Shown here: piece by piece, positions 24,780-37,912 of the stretch | How positions within the stretch are numbered: position 1 is the stretch's first letter | Layout: each line of letters opens with the position of its first letter | Assembly: GCF_021018895.1 (NCBI RefSeq) | Contig: NC_079384.1 | Span: forward strand, 13,307,640 to 13,371,639 | Direction of reading: 5' to 3' | Length of the DNA: 64,000 nt | From: Seriola aureovittata | Lineage: Eukaryota; Chordata; Actinopteri; Carangiformes; Carangidae | Translations under genes and position numbers: made by a program | The notes under the pieces: generated by a model | Told to the model about the DNA's origin: nothing | Seen by the model: only the letters and a program-made list of their open reading frames with translations | The model's database searches: none

Positions 24780-25745
24780 TTCCTTAGCGGATTAGAGGCG
24801 AGCTGGAAGAGGAGGCTATGCCATGGCAGAAGTTAAGAGGGCAGGCAGGCAGTGGCACGCAGGCAAAACAGGAGCAGCGGCAGTTGGAGTAGTTGTTGCA
24901 CATCTGCGTCCTCTGATCCAGTGGCGTGAGGTTCCTCTAAGCCCCAGTCAGAGTCAACACTCCCCCTCTCTTTTTCCTCCTCTCCACCCGCTCTCCTCCG
25001 TTCCCCTTTCTCCGCACGGCGTCGGCAGGGGCTCTCACTCACTCACTCACTCACTCACTCACTCACTCACTCTCACGCACACACACACACATGCATACAC
25101 ACGCACACTCTCTCACGCGCAGGCACGCACGCACACACACACACACACATACACACACACACACTCTGTGGCTGAACTCCGGACGCCTCAGCGACAGAGC
25201 CCACGCAGGCAGAATATCCCCATCGTGCTGCCGTGGTTCTCCTCTCTGGCTTTCTCCTCTTTTCTGCGTGTGTGCATCTGAGTGTGTGTGTGCAGAGAGG
25301 GAGAGAGAGAGAGAGAGAGAGAGAGTGAGTGAGACGGACAGACAGAGAGAGAGAGAAAAGAGAGAGATTAAGCGAGAGGGGGAGGGAGCATGGGAGAGAG
25401 AGAGTGAGAGAGAGCAGAGGGAGGCGGGAAGGTTGCAGTGGAGAAAGTACAGTTCTAGTTTTGGCTACATCTGGCAGGTTCATGCATCATCCCTTTATCT
25501 CATCTTCAGTTTTGTCAGTGACCTCACATCCTGGGAGACCATATGCACATCAAACCTTGCGTTACTCACTTCATTTGCCAGGAGCAGAAGAATTAAATCC
25601 AAAAATGTACACTGAGCACTTTCTCCTCGCGGCTCCTGCAGCCGCGGCGTGCAAGAAAGACGGCAACGGATGTGTTCAGGAGACTCGCCAGCCTGCACGC
25701 ACACCTGTGTCTGTAATTCTCTGTAGTGCATGTGTGCGTTGCTTG
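24780..25745. promoter_or_regulatory. CpG-rich, microsatellite-rich block; candidate promoter/5' exon region
   Basis: This stretch has more CpG than its surroundings, for example around 25010-25030, 25110-25130, 25180-25215 and 25627-25665. It also holds a (TCAC)n run (about 25035-25070), CA-rich DNA (25076-25164) and a (GA)n tract (about 25300-25420). The block is nearly mirror-complementary: TC/CA repeats on the left, TG/GA repeats on the right. It lies about 10 kb upstream of the INSYN2A start-codon exon on the - strand, where a promoter and leader exon would be expected. That role is inference; no TATA box or defined initiator was recognised. Confidence 0.3.
25628..25646. other. GC-rich hairpin-forming inverted repeat
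   Basis: CGCGGCT (25628-25634) and AGCCGCG (25640-25646) are exact reverse complements around a 5-base spacer. It lies within the CpG-rich block and could be a structured leader element or a GC-box-like dyad. Confidence 0.5.
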
Positions 25746-26279
25746 GCGTCTCCATAGAGTGCAGCTCGTCGTGCATTATCAAACTTGAGAGTTTCATTAC
25801 AAGTCCATTCACCTTCTGTCGTCTCAATTTCCCTGAGTCCTCACAGCTCTTTTCTTTGTGCGGGGAAGAAGATTCCATCTGCTTGCTTGCCCCCACCACC
25901 CACACCCCCTCTCTCTAGTAGCTTGTTTGCCTGATCTCCTCTCAGTTTTTCATCCATCTGTCACGGGCTAGTTAGTAGTTAACACTATTTGTGCAGCAGA
26001 AGACCTGTTTTTCATCTGGGAACCTGCGTTTTCCTCTAAGACTTAATTGGATTTGTGATGTAGCATTGTGGTGTTTAATGAAGAAATTAAGGAGGGAGTA
26101 AAAAGAAAAAGCAAAGTTGCTGAAACCTTGATCATGTAAAAGTGAAGCTGTCTATGCTTGGTTGGATGTTTTCGCAACCATGGCTCGCCCTCATTCTCTC
26201 ACAGGGAAACCCCTAGTTCTGCTTTAAGCCTCAGGTACCATGGTAATGAGCTGCAGCTCTCCAGACAGCAGCTGCTGCC

Positions 26280-26394
<115 letters not shown>

Positions 26395-27723
26395 TCGTGT
26401 ATGTGAACTTTTTCATGCACCTTTATATTTACCAGTGAATCAGCAGTCATGTGGTTCACATACAGTAAAGACCGGCAGCATCGTTTATCATTCAGAAACC
26501 CGTGAAGTCAATATGTAATTTTGTTATTGAGGATTCATGTAAACCAGAATTCAATAACTTAGAGTTGAGGGGGGGTTTAACTGGCAATAAAATACATTCA
26601 TCAAATTTAAGCTCTTGTAAAGATTTTAGTTCTGTCTGACAAAAAAAATAGATTCATCTTTATTTAGTAAAAGCAAGTTTACATTTAATAAGTTGTGTTC
26701 TTCCAGATACTTCTCATGATTATATCATGTTTATGACACTTTATTATTTACTTGTTTCTCATTCGGTTTATTTCCCTGTAGATACATTTTATAAATTTTA
26801 TTTTCACTATTGGATAATTACTTCTTATTGGATTTTGTCATTGGAATCTAGTCTCAACAGTAAATGCTGGTTATCTTGTTATTAATTTTAAAATTTAGTA
26901 ATTTCCAGCAAGTAGCCTTATTTAAACAAAAGTCATGTTGATTATCTTAAATCACTGAACCCTAAATATGAAATTAAAAACTTTCCAGCAAAGCATGAAG
27001 GTATGATAAACCTGTAACTTGTCTTCAGACATCTATATATGAAACTATTCTATAAACTATATCATATTCAGATCGATTGATAATGGGGATTCCTAATGTG
27101 TTAGACCACTATCTTTATAATTCTAGTGATGATTCAGTGAAGACAGATTCTACAAATAGTGTATATCATACTAAGTTACATTTATACTATAAAATCATCT
27201 GTCATTGACACAATTGATGAAATGGTGTAATGTAATGTAAAAATAACAATCAAGGTATTTCAGAACTGGTAAGGTCTGACATGCTGTAGCTATATGTGCA
27301 TATGCAGAATATATAATAATATAGACTATATAATGTCAAATTAAAAAGCAAAGGTTGTTTTCCCTCATAATGCCAGACACAATGTGGTTGAAATGATGCT
27401 TCAACAGCTCTGTCAGCGCGACGTCCACAATTCAGTAGCGGCCAGCAGGACAGCTGTTCCAGCTGTGGAAGAAAGCCATAAGATTTTTGGAGAATGAAGT
27501 GGGTGAAGTGATTGAGTTACAGCCAACACTCAGATTCACTTCACTCTTAAATCCATTAAACCTACATCCCTTGTTTATCACTCAGCAGCTCGGCTCAGTC
27601 ACTGCAGCACAGCTCTCTCTCTTTATGACATATGAATAACAGAAAGTTTTCTTATTCTTTGTTCATCCCCTCCCCCTTATCTGGCCTCTCTACAACGTGA
27701 CAAAAAATACCTGCTGCTCCCTT

Positions 27724-27763
27724 ACTGACTGACTGACTGACTGACTGACTGACTGACTGACTG
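27724..27763. repeat. (ACTG)n tetranucleotide repeat
   Basis: Ten uninterrupted ACTG units. Confidence 0.95.
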
Positions 27764-30582
27764 CCCACAACACAGCTTTATGAGAGTGTCTCCTTGTTTT
27801 TGTTGTGTGACAGTAATACATCTGCAACACAGCCTTGTTGTTGCTATGCCAGGTGATGACACGCTGCAGCTTTTGACACGGGAGAAAGCTGAATAATTTT
27901 TGTAAGGATTTGACCTTGGAGCGTCTTGGTGCTTGGCAATTGTTTAAGATTTGAACCCAGGGTTAATGGCATTTATTTAACGGATAAATGGTGATGGGTA
28001 CTGTATGTGTGGGTGAAATTGGCTTTGCCGTTTTCTTTTATTGGGATCTGCTCAGCGATCTGCTTGTGTAAGCAAACAGTTTCTCAGATGGATAAACCGG
28101 TGGGAGTGGACAAGTCACTGGAGTGACTCTCCTCTCCTATTGATTTCATTACCTTGAAGCCAAGCTCTCTGAGGACTCCTATTTGATGTCCTTGTCCTGT
28201 GCATGTACCGTATACACAGTGCTGCCGCAAAGGAAGATCCAGACCCAGTTTGTTCTCAGTTTTTGCCGCCGGGCGTGTTGGGATTGTAACTAGATTTATG
28301 GATTGTGTGGTTTGTGATTTGAGTACGGAGTTTCTACTGTTTATGACCACACTGTCATTATCCTCATTAGGTACAATTCTGTTTCCCTGTTTTATGTGCA
28401 TTTTCCATTTGTGCTTTATAAAATCTAATCTAATATCCTAAAAATAAACAAATAACCAAACAAACCGTAAACATTTGCTAAACATTTGCCCTTGGTTTAG
28501 GTGGAAAAGTAGACATATCAAATAAGAGACCTTGGTTTTGAAGTACTAAATAAAAACACTGCACAGTAGAGACAACTCATTAAAACAAACAAACAAACAA
28601 AAAAAAAACCCCACAAATTTCATCTCGGATGGGAAACATTAATGAAATGAAGCAATGTATTAGAATTACAGGTGGTGGATTGACTATGTCACAAACATAT
28701 TCTCATGATTTATTTATTATTTCGGTGCACATACCTCCTGTGATTTGAGAGGAGAGTTGCTGCTGATTTGACAGGACAGGAGTCTTCCTCTCATCGTCAC
28801 CCTTCTCTTTCTCAGCTCATGCTGCTGCCACTCTAGTCTAAAAGTTCCCCGGTTTTCTCATTGGTCTTGTCTTGTGGTGAGACCTCCCAACAAATAAAAA
28901 AGAAAAAAAAATGGTACAACTTCTTCTGCCCCAAATCAACAAATGAGTCTAAACAGTTTTAAATTGCTGAATCCCATATTAGCTATAATGAAACTTTCAT
29001 TTTAGTAGCCTCACTGTCACCACTCAGCTTCATATCCAATCTGTCCTCTGAGATCCTGAGTGCATTCATCCACACAGAGCACTTAGAGTGCTGACTGTCA
29101 TATCTGTATGGAGGCGAATTATTAGACATAGAAGAGAGCTGTCAATTTATTGTAGCTTAGATCTGTCGGCGATCGCGAAAGAGAAAGGGAAAGTTTTGTG
29201 TGTGTGTGCAAGTGTGTATATATTTCAGCTGACAGGCTGACATGATGTGTCTGCTGTGCAGCAGCACTGCCCCAGCAAGTCTTAAGAGTGAGAAGCAAAG
29301 CTGAAAATGTGCCAAGCAGATACGTCAGCGAGAGTCTGTCCCCATCTGCTGCAGTCTTTTGGTCTTTTCATCAAACGTGCACACAAAGCTAACTCTGAGT
29401 CTGTCTGAAAAGAAAAAAAGAAAAGAAAAAAAGGCATCTGGAGTATGAAGTGGGTTAAAACAAAGTAGCTCGCATGAAGTAACAAACATGCTCATCTTTT
29501 AAGTCATATGAGGGTGGGTTGATAGAGATATAACATCAGGGTACCCGTAGTTTATTTTGAGATAATCACCTTATTGTTAACTTTACTCGTTTTTCCAGAA
29601 ATGTCAAAAAGTGTCCTGTGCCTCAGACCCAGTCACCGCCAAGAGCTAATATCAAAGTGTGGGCCACCTCAAAACACGATATTTTAAAGCTGGGTTTGAC
29701 CTTTAGTAGCAAACAGTCCGTGCTGTCTGGACAGCGTGTTATGGTTTCAATACATGACAACATATTTTTGACTCAAACAGTCTCTAGTCCATCCACGCAA
29801 CCCCACACTCTGACCGGACAATAATCAGCAACATCTATTTAATTCCCAGCGAATGATGTCGGCTTGGCTTTGGACACACGGAGCTTTGTTGTGAAAGAAA
29901 GTGGTCTTGGCTCAATGGAGTTTCCTGTATAAATTCAGGTGTCTGTTGAAGGAAGTGTAATGCTTTGATGTATTAGAGTGTGAAAGTGCTTCCTCGAGCT
30001 TGTCTAAGTTGGATGCTGTCTGAATGAATGGCATAACGGGTCACTTTCATGGCTGGCTGCCCTGGTTTCTCTGTGGTTATTATTTATCATTATGTATTCT
30101 GAAGTGTTTACCTGGACATCACAGTGCATTACGCCATTACGCCGCTGAAGAAGAAAAAGAAGTGTTTGAGCCGGCATCTAACAGGTCCTCCGCTCGTGTC
30201 CGTTGGCTGACCTGCCTGCGTGCCACCTTGTTGGCCTGATGTTGGAGCCAAGTGGGCTTGCTGTTGAATCCTGCAGCAGTGGCCAAGTACCTTGCATGTG
30301 TCAGCTCTGCCTCCCTTTGACAGGCCAACGTGAGAAGTGCTTTAGTGCTGCTGCCTCTCCAGCCTCTCTGTTCTCCTGTCTGCACTGTTTTTTTGTGTGT
30401 GTGTGATAGTGGTGTGTAGAGAAAAGAGAGGAGATGGACAGATGCATTTACCCCTCTGGTCTGCAATAAGACACGATACACTATACAGGGAGTCTAGAGC
30501 AACTGCATTAAATTGAAGAACATTGTATTTAACTGTCTTAAAATAAAGAGTCATTATTCTGATAGTTCTAAGATGATAATAA

Positions 30583-30588
<6 letters not shown>

Positions 30589-30626
<38 letters not shown>
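30589..30626. repeat. (TA)n microsatellite
   Basis: About 19 uninterrupted TA units in an AT-rich setting. Confidence 0.95.
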
Positions 30627-30629
<3 letters not shown>

Positions 30630-32733
30630 TTATTTAAAAAAAATTCTACGACATAAGGTTTTGGTTTAGAGATAAATTTGCCTAATCATAACGTATATTA
30701 TTAAGTGGCAAATAAGTAATTTTATGTGTGAGTTCTTTTTGAGAAAGTAATATAAAAGAACAGGTCTATGTTTATGTATTTATCAATAAACACAGCAGCA
30801 GAAGAGACTCGTCCTTGGACATTTTAAAGGGTTGATGCAAAGTTAGTTTATGCATTTTTTTTTTCTTTCAGGGAGTGTTGATGCCGTTTCACCTTTTCAT
30901 TCTAATTCTCCTCGGAAAATCACCTCAGTGGCAATTTTTTAAATCTCAGCTCCAACACCGCTCCATGCTCTGTCTGAGCGATGACGCAAATTGAAGAGAA
31001 TACAAATTGAGATTTTATTGTTTGCTGATGGTCACCTTTGCCAGTAAAAACCCGCCGTCCTTTACTCTATGCTTCTCTCCTCCTCATCTTTTTTTCTTTT
31101 TTTTTTTTTCTTTACAACCACAGCCTCATTGATTTAGCAGTGCCCATCACTTGTGTTTGCATAGGAGGAGAGGCTTCATCTCTCTGAGATTAAATGGTGT
31201 AGTGCCAGTGTGAGGTTTTCTGTGTGCTTGTGTAATTTTTGTAGTAATGAGCCAGCAAATTCATATTGCATCAGGCCTGAAGCTAATAGAAAGAAAGAGG
31301 GAGTCATTTTGGTCCCTGTTTGTCATCATACATCCCCCTTCCTTGTCTTTTCTCGCTGCTCCTGTGTCAGTTTTCTCTCCTTCAGAGACGGGTTGAGTCT
31401 CAGTCGGTGTCTCTCCAGAGACCGACGTGCCATTTCCCCACCGGCTTAATTAAAGGCTTAAAACAATGCTGTGTTTATGGGGCAACCCTTCACTACTAGA
31501 GCAAACATCAATTTTTACTTCTCCGCTGTCAGCCGCTAAAGTGAGATGAATTATCAAAGAGATGCGGGCTTGAGAGCGGTGTATGATGGATCTGGCCCTA
31601 CCCTCTAATCACCACTTTTTCATTTCCACTAAGATTCTGCCTCATTTGCTCTCAAGTATAAGATAGATATGGAGGCAGGGTTTCGGAAATCTGCGGCTTC
31701 TGGACACTGTGATAGATATCAATTGTGAAGTTTCCGTTTGTTGTTGTATTAGCTTGAGAAATTGTTTCAGAAGATAAATACTTGACATTAATGACAGCAC
31801 AGCTGGTGGTGATTTAATGATTGACTTCTTTAAGTGTTTTCAGCATGTTTATCTTGTCTTTCAGGTGCTTTATCATCTCCAGTGGAAGCTCAGTCACTGT
31901 GCTCATAATTGTGGTTTTTTTATTCATTGCTCATGACCTTTTATTGGAGGCCATGAGCTTTGTCTCAAATGTTTTTTTTATTCCTCATTTTTTCTTCTCT
32001 TCCCTTCAAGACAAGCTCAATAGGGTGCCCTGTTGTACTAAGTAAATTGCTATTTTGGACACTGACTAATCCTGATCATTTTGCATCATCACTGACAAAT
32101 GTGGTGTTTTATAACTATAATTTATATGTCTGTCATCTCGTGAGAAAAGGGGCCTTGGATTATTTGATTTTCAGCCATTTGTACTTTGGACACTGCAGTG
32201 TTGTGCAGCCATGAATTTGCTTTGGTGCCACTGAGGCTTTTAATATACAACTGATTTAATTTAGGTAACAACATCACTTCTGCTCCACAGATAGTAAGGA
32301 TCTAAGAAAAACAGTTGTTTCCATTTTTTTCCGTCTTGTTGGTTTCTGTTTGTTTAATGGGTATAATGTGACTCAGTCTTCCCTTATGCCAGGAATTTCA
32401 TCACTGATGTAGGAACTCCTTATATTGTTAGTGTTTAGCTTTAGTAGTCTTTTCATAGTAGTGATTTAATTTTAATAAATTCAGCCTTCAAGTTGGAAAA
32501 CAAACAAAGTGACAACCGCAGGAGGCATAACACAGTCAAACTCAAAGTAACCTTGTACATTGAAAGCAATAAAAGGAGTCATATTAGGATTTCTTGACTT
32601 TCCCTTTTCTGTTTCTTGTGTCTTTTATATGTATCTTTGTTTTGGTTTGTTTTGTAGTTGTTTTTTTCAGGCAGAGAGCTGAAGTACTATTTTCTGGCTC
32701 TCCCTCTTCTGCTACAGCTCCTCATTTGCCATA

Positions 32734-32771
32734 TACAGTGGGGTAGTCTCAGACTTTTAGGCCCCACTGTA
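32734..32771. mobile_element. 38-bp inverted-repeat element, possible Tc1/mariner end remnant
   Basis: TACAGTGGGG (32734-32743) and CCCCACTGTA (32762-32771) are perfect inverted repeats separated by 18 bases. TACAGTGGGG-type ends at TA sites are a usual look of Tc1/mariner elements in fish. The unit may therefore be a minimal element made only of ends, or two ends joined after internal loss. There is no coding content. It could also be a chance hairpin. Confidence 0.5.
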
Positions 32772-34381
32772 CCTCTGTCACTCACACTAAACCCTTCCAT
32801 TTTAGCCTGCTTTATTTGATTTCCATCCATCCTTTGTCTTTCCTTAAAAAAATAAAAAATAAAATAAGAGTTGTCATGGCAACAGTACCTGGGGTTCATC
32901 CCAGTAATAAAAGTGGAGAGCCCTGAGAGGACAGGCTGGCCTTTTTGAGTTCTTCTGGTTCACTCCATACACCGCCGGTCATTGCGCTAGACCTGTGGAG
33001 TCAGCTGTATGACAGCGAAGGCTATCACACCGTTGCTGCTTTGCACCCATTAAATTAGAGCCAGAGACCTCTGATGAAGACACCTGAACCTTTCCATTTG
33101 CAGTCGTGTCCCACATCTCTATTTCTCCCATTAGGGCAGCATCTGTTCTTGATTGTTGTACAGTGAAAGGTCTGAATCCCTCCCCTGAGAGAGATTCTCC
33201 GTCTGTACCCCCACCCCCACCTCACCTGTATTCAACTTCCCGTCAGTATGTGCCAGCTGATCTTACTGCCTCTACCAGCAATTACATTTGTTTGGAAGCT
33301 TAAGATTCATCCATGACCAACACATTACAGAAATAAAATCAATAGTAACTTTGGCGTAGATTTGCCTGTGCTGTTGGCAGTCTTGATTGAACATTGGGAG
33401 TAAGCTTCAGGGGCTTATACTACTGTACGCAGCTCTGGAGCCTTATGGCAAGTCCCACACTGAGGCTTACAGCATGTAAAGTTTGCTCTGACGGCTCTTT
33501 ATCTTGGGGATTCATTCACAGCTGAAGAGACAGAAAGAATGAATGAGCGCGGTATCCCCTCCAGCTGATCGAGATTCTCTAGTCTTAGTGGTGAGGGGAA
33601 TCGCTGCAACAGGTTAGACTAAAGACTTCTGCCTTGCTTTGAAGACCTTTCTCCTTTTTAATAATGAAGTGACTGCACAATGTCAAGCGGGTTGCAACAG
33701 CCACTTCCTGCCCCTCACTCCAGTTACACTCCTGGAGCTGGGAATTTTTAAGGATAGGCTCAGCATCCTCAAAAAAAATCTCCAAATAATGCTGCCTTTT
33801 TTATTGCACCAAGACTAAAACCCTCTAAACTACTACCTTCAGTTCAGTTCCAGAGGTTATCTATGTCCTTGTGCATCCTTTTTTCTTCAGTTAGGTCATT
33901 AAGAAGGCACAGGAGTGAGAGAGAACCATCTCTCTGCGCACTTTACAAACTTTATACCCACTAGCTTCTTCGCCACTTTCTAATCTCTGCCTAAATTTGT
34001 TCTCCATCTTTAATGCTGAAGAACTGAGGCGTACATGCCCTCACAGATGAAAGAGTCCTGCCCTCTGCGCTTTAGAAAAACATTTCCATATTAATATAAC
34101 ATGAGTCATACTGGTTTCTGTGAAGCATTACGGAGAGGGAAGTGAAGCAGTCGTCGGCTCCACGTGGCGAAAAGAAAAAGTGAAGGAAACATGAATAATA
34201 GATGTTTGCATTAGTGATTGTTTTGGTGCCTTTTGCCTGATTAAGCTATAGTTCGTGTTGATGTCAGAAGTGTTGTTGTCGTACGTACAATAATAATAAT
34301 TAACCGGTCTAAAAAACAATAAAGCGATAACCACAAGCTCAGAGTAAAAAAAAGAAGAATTGGAGAGAGGGGTCAGGTGAG

Positions 34382-34519
<138 letters not shown>

Positions 34520-35257
34520 TCAGCATCATTTCTGCTCTGCTGTGTTTCGGTGGGTCAGGCCTAATTACAGCTCAAGGAGAGGTTCTCCAGAAACAGAATG
34601 CCTTGTGAGGATTAACTACCATGAAGCAGCTGAGTTATGTTCGTCGCATGAGGGCTGCACTAAGTCCTCACTTCTCCAAGGTAGTCCCACATTAATGTGT
34701 GTGTTCAGGTGATTAGTTAAGGACCGATACTTTTTTTTAACTAGATCTCAGTGTAGTTCAACATACAGGTTTATAGGCTCAAAGTCTTTTTATCTTACAG
34801 ACGACATGAATTTCACATCTTAATATTGTGTTTTAAAGCGAATTCGTGCATTTGTCTTTTTTGCGTAAAACAGATGCTTTCAGTCACAGATTGAAATATA
34901 TGAATTAAAAATATGTTTTCAAAGAGCTTTTAAATTGGAAATTCTTCCCTTAGCCATTTTTTCTTTCCATTTTCTCATGGGTCTTTGCTTTTGTTAGCTC
35001 CTCTAGTGGAGGATGTATGTTGTGAGCTGCGGTAAAGGTCAGCCTCAATCCAGCAATATGACGCTGACTCCAGTTGTTTTTAGGTTTTGAAGATAGACAG
35101 ACACCTGCGTCTTAACGCTTATCAGACCTAAGACTTATTAATCTGGATGTGCTCTCATGCATTCAGCAACAAAGCGGTTAATTGCCTCCTCTTATCTTTG
35201 GTGCATTTTCTTTGATCAACTAGTTGAGGTAAAACCGTGTGGGAGCAGCTATGAAAT

Positions 35258-35262
35258 AAATA

Positions 35263-35295
<33 letters not shown>

Positions 35296-35297
35296 CA
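35258..35297. repeat. (AAT)n trinucleotide repeat
   Basis: About nine AAT units, then an imperfect tail with ATG variants. The Asn-run open frame across it is not a gene. Confidence 0.93.
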
Positions 35298-36037
35298 CTG
35301 TATGCTCGTATTCTTCGAAAGTATTTATGCCAACACTGTAACTTGTTAAGATTTATTTTTAATTAACCCTGCATCTTTTGTTTTGCTTAATGAAAAAACT
35401 TACAACATCATCTCTTTGCCATCTGAGTCTTTTTACTTGTCTTTTGTTCTTTCTTTTTCCAGCAGATGATCATGATTCACTTGCTAAATTGATCTGCTCT
35501 TGTAAATTTCACTAAAATCTCTATTCAGTACAAAGTATTCAGTCACAGTAATGGTCAACAAGGACCCGTCCAAAAATGCTAAATATGCACTTCCCAATTC
35601 TTTTCTCCAGCATTATCTCGGCCTTTGTCCACACACATCACTGGCGTAACACCGGACTGGCAGCGGCAGCCTCTCTCCACCCAGCCCGCCACGCATTTGC
35701 CTTCTCTTATCTGCCTTCCGCAGCTCATGTACAGAGTGCTAACCAGAGCCAGGAGAGCGGACTGTGAAGTAAAGACAGCACTTTAGGGACCTCACAGGCA
35801 TTATAATCAGTGGAGACAAAGAGCTGGGGAGTGGAGGGCAGTAGGTTAATGAGATCATTCACTGAGTGAGGGTGCCTACCTTTTTCAAACCTGGGAGGCC
35901 ATGCCTGCTTTTAGTACTCAGACCCAATCAGCTCGGCCAGTCAGCATCCATCAGAATCACAGGCACAGAGTCCTTCTATCCTCAGCCTTCCATTTGAACT
36001 TGATTGTGTATTGAATGCACTTGTTTCTCTTCTCCAG

Positions 36038-36139
36038 GGGAGCTTTGTGGCCAGCATGACTGCCACACTGAGGCAGATGGACGACTATCATTACGCTCAT
36101 CTGATCAGCACCTTTGGCAAGATAAGGAGTGATGTGGTG
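36038..36139 (+). CDS. dock1: DOCK1 coding exon (window exon 1 of 10)
   Basis: DOCK1 is an atypical Rac exchange factor. It binds ELMO through its N-terminal SH3 and helical region, phosphoinositides through DHR-1, and nucleotide-free Rac through DHR-2. This exon encodes 34 residues beginning GSFVASMTATLRQMDDYHYA and ending GKIRSDVV, part of the helical (armadillo-like) region before DHR-2. The acceptor TTTCTCTTCTCCAG ends at 36037 and the donor GTGAGT starts at 36140; both boundaries are phase 0. Across all ten exons the match is closer to DOCK1 than to its nearest paralogue DOCK5, for example NKKFLDQTNFELQ and [14 protein letters not shown] in later exons. The nested INSYN2A exon supports the same name. 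The Met upstream of the acceptor at 36014 is intronic. Confidence 0.95.
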
Positions 36140-37817
36140 GTGAGTACACCTTATCAGTGTGTCCGTGTCTACCAGATGAAACACTTTAGCTACATTGTCA
36201 TGTAATAACTTTAAAAAAAAAAAAAGACCCATAGTTCAGTATTATTTTGCTCTGTCTTTTCTAGAAATCAGAAGTTAGATTAGATCTGTTAGAAAAATGT
36301 TTTTCCTCCACATTGAAGTATGAAATTGAATTTCTGATGGTCCTTGGTCTTGGGCTGCTATATGTACAGCATGCTATTGATGATAGTTACTCCGAAGGGA
36401 AGCAGATCACTCATTGCAGCCAACAAGTTGTGGAGGAGGGATAAATCTCATTGATGTTATGGATTTCAGCTCTGAATAATTCCTCCCTCAAAGCGGTATT
36501 TCTCTAGTATCTGCTGCCAGATTAGCATTAAATTACTCTGCTCTGACAAGTGGGGAAATCCCACTGTTAGCTTTTTCCCCAACAAGTGATTTTGAGCCTT
36601 ATAGGAAGGACAAGAATCTAATTTATACTACAGGTGAAGCAGTATGAAATTCAAGTAGGCAGAGCTTTTATTGCTACTTGCAGCACACACTGCTTTTATG
36701 TGGTAGTCAATAAATAAATATATGAGTGCCCCTGGGAGAATTTATAGAATTAGTGAGATTACTTCTTATTTGTACTTGTTTGATTGAGCTTGTGTAAGCT
36801 GACATTCTGAGGCAGTGTTTATTTACCCACATGTTTTCATTCAGGAATTAATGATATGTCCTCAGGTGACTATAAAAAGAAATCAACATGAATTGCACTC
36901 TGCTCTTGGTGGTTGTACACAGGCCTTGTTTAAAGCTGCCTGTCTATTTCCCATATTGGGATAAAACAATCACTGTGATGAAGCAGGATTTTTCCACAGA
37001 TTTATTGTCCCTGAAGCTGGCGTGGGCCACATCACACTTTTCAGAACTGGTTGCAGCACAAAAGGCTTTGTTGTCTTTGCAGTTTGTTTTTTTTTTTTTT
37101 TTTTTCTAAACAGGCCACCGCAAAACACAGGGATTCATCCAGCAGTGAACGTCGACAGCCAGAAATAGATTTACATTATTTATGATTTTAGGCATTTAGC
37201 TGGTACTGTTATCAATTGAAAACTAGTGTGGGTGTGACAGTTGAAGAAGATCACATTTCTAAATGGAACCATTGAAGCAATCAAGATCTGTGAAGGTTAA
37301 ACAAAATTGCATTAAGAAAAGATAAAAGCAAAATGTACTTTTATGTCCCTTGAATATATATTTTTTTATATCTTTAATTTCATATTAGAAAAAAAGTTGA
37401 TGACTTTGTAAGCCTGAAGTTAAGGCAGGAGAATTTGAAGTGGTTGCTGCAGAGAAGGTAGCTGAGTATCTATTAGTAATAGAAGTGAAACTAGTTATCA
37501 AGTTGTCATGTTCTGCTTTAATAGCTCTAATTATATGCCCTGTTAATGTTATCTAAATATCACATGAAGTAGTGTTCCTGTGAGAAGTTGTAATCTCATT
37601 GTACTACTGCACATGAGCAGTTACGAACATTCTGGATTATTTCTCTCAAGGGTCACTTGCATAAAGGAAATACCGGAGTCACCTTGACCTTAAAAACTGA
37701 TCTAAAAGCTGTTTCTGTCTGAAAGTCACAAATTCAAACTGTTCTTTTCAAATTGCTCTTATCTTGGTGTTAGGAAGAATAACAGTTTTCATTTTGAAAA
37801 CTTTATCTCTCTTGCAG
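36140..37817. other. DOCK1 intron (1678 bp)
   Basis: Bounded by donor GTGAGT and acceptor TATCTCTCTTGCAG. It contains only a poly-T run near 37087-37106. No other feature seen. Confidence 0.9.
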
Positions 37818-37912
37818 GATTTCCTAATGGAAACATTTATCATGTTTAAAGATCTCATTGGGAAAAACGTCTACCCCTCCGACTGGGTCATAATGAACAT
37901 GATGCAAAATAA
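37818..37912 (+). CDS. dock1: DOCK1 coding exon (window exon 2 of 10)
   Basis: Encodes [20 protein letters not shown] through MNMMQN (31 codons) plus AA, the first two bases of a Lys codon completed by the next exon. The acceptor CTCTCTTGCAG and donor GTAAGT are both strong. The [19 protein letters not shown] block is almost invariant among DOCK1 orthologues. Relative to human it shows conservative changes only (for example FKD for FKN). It is followed by the longest intron fully contained in the window. Confidence 0.95.

Noticed and set aside
24823..25615. Open frames of 136-174 codons in the repeat-rich block
   Set aside because: They consist of Thr-His, Ser-Leu and Arg-Glu runs made by simple repeats; no domain is recognisable.
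36011..36205. 64-codon frame beginning with Met before the first DOCK1 exon
   Set aside because: The start Met and the end are intronic read-through of the exon at 36038-36139, which has clear splice sites on both sides.
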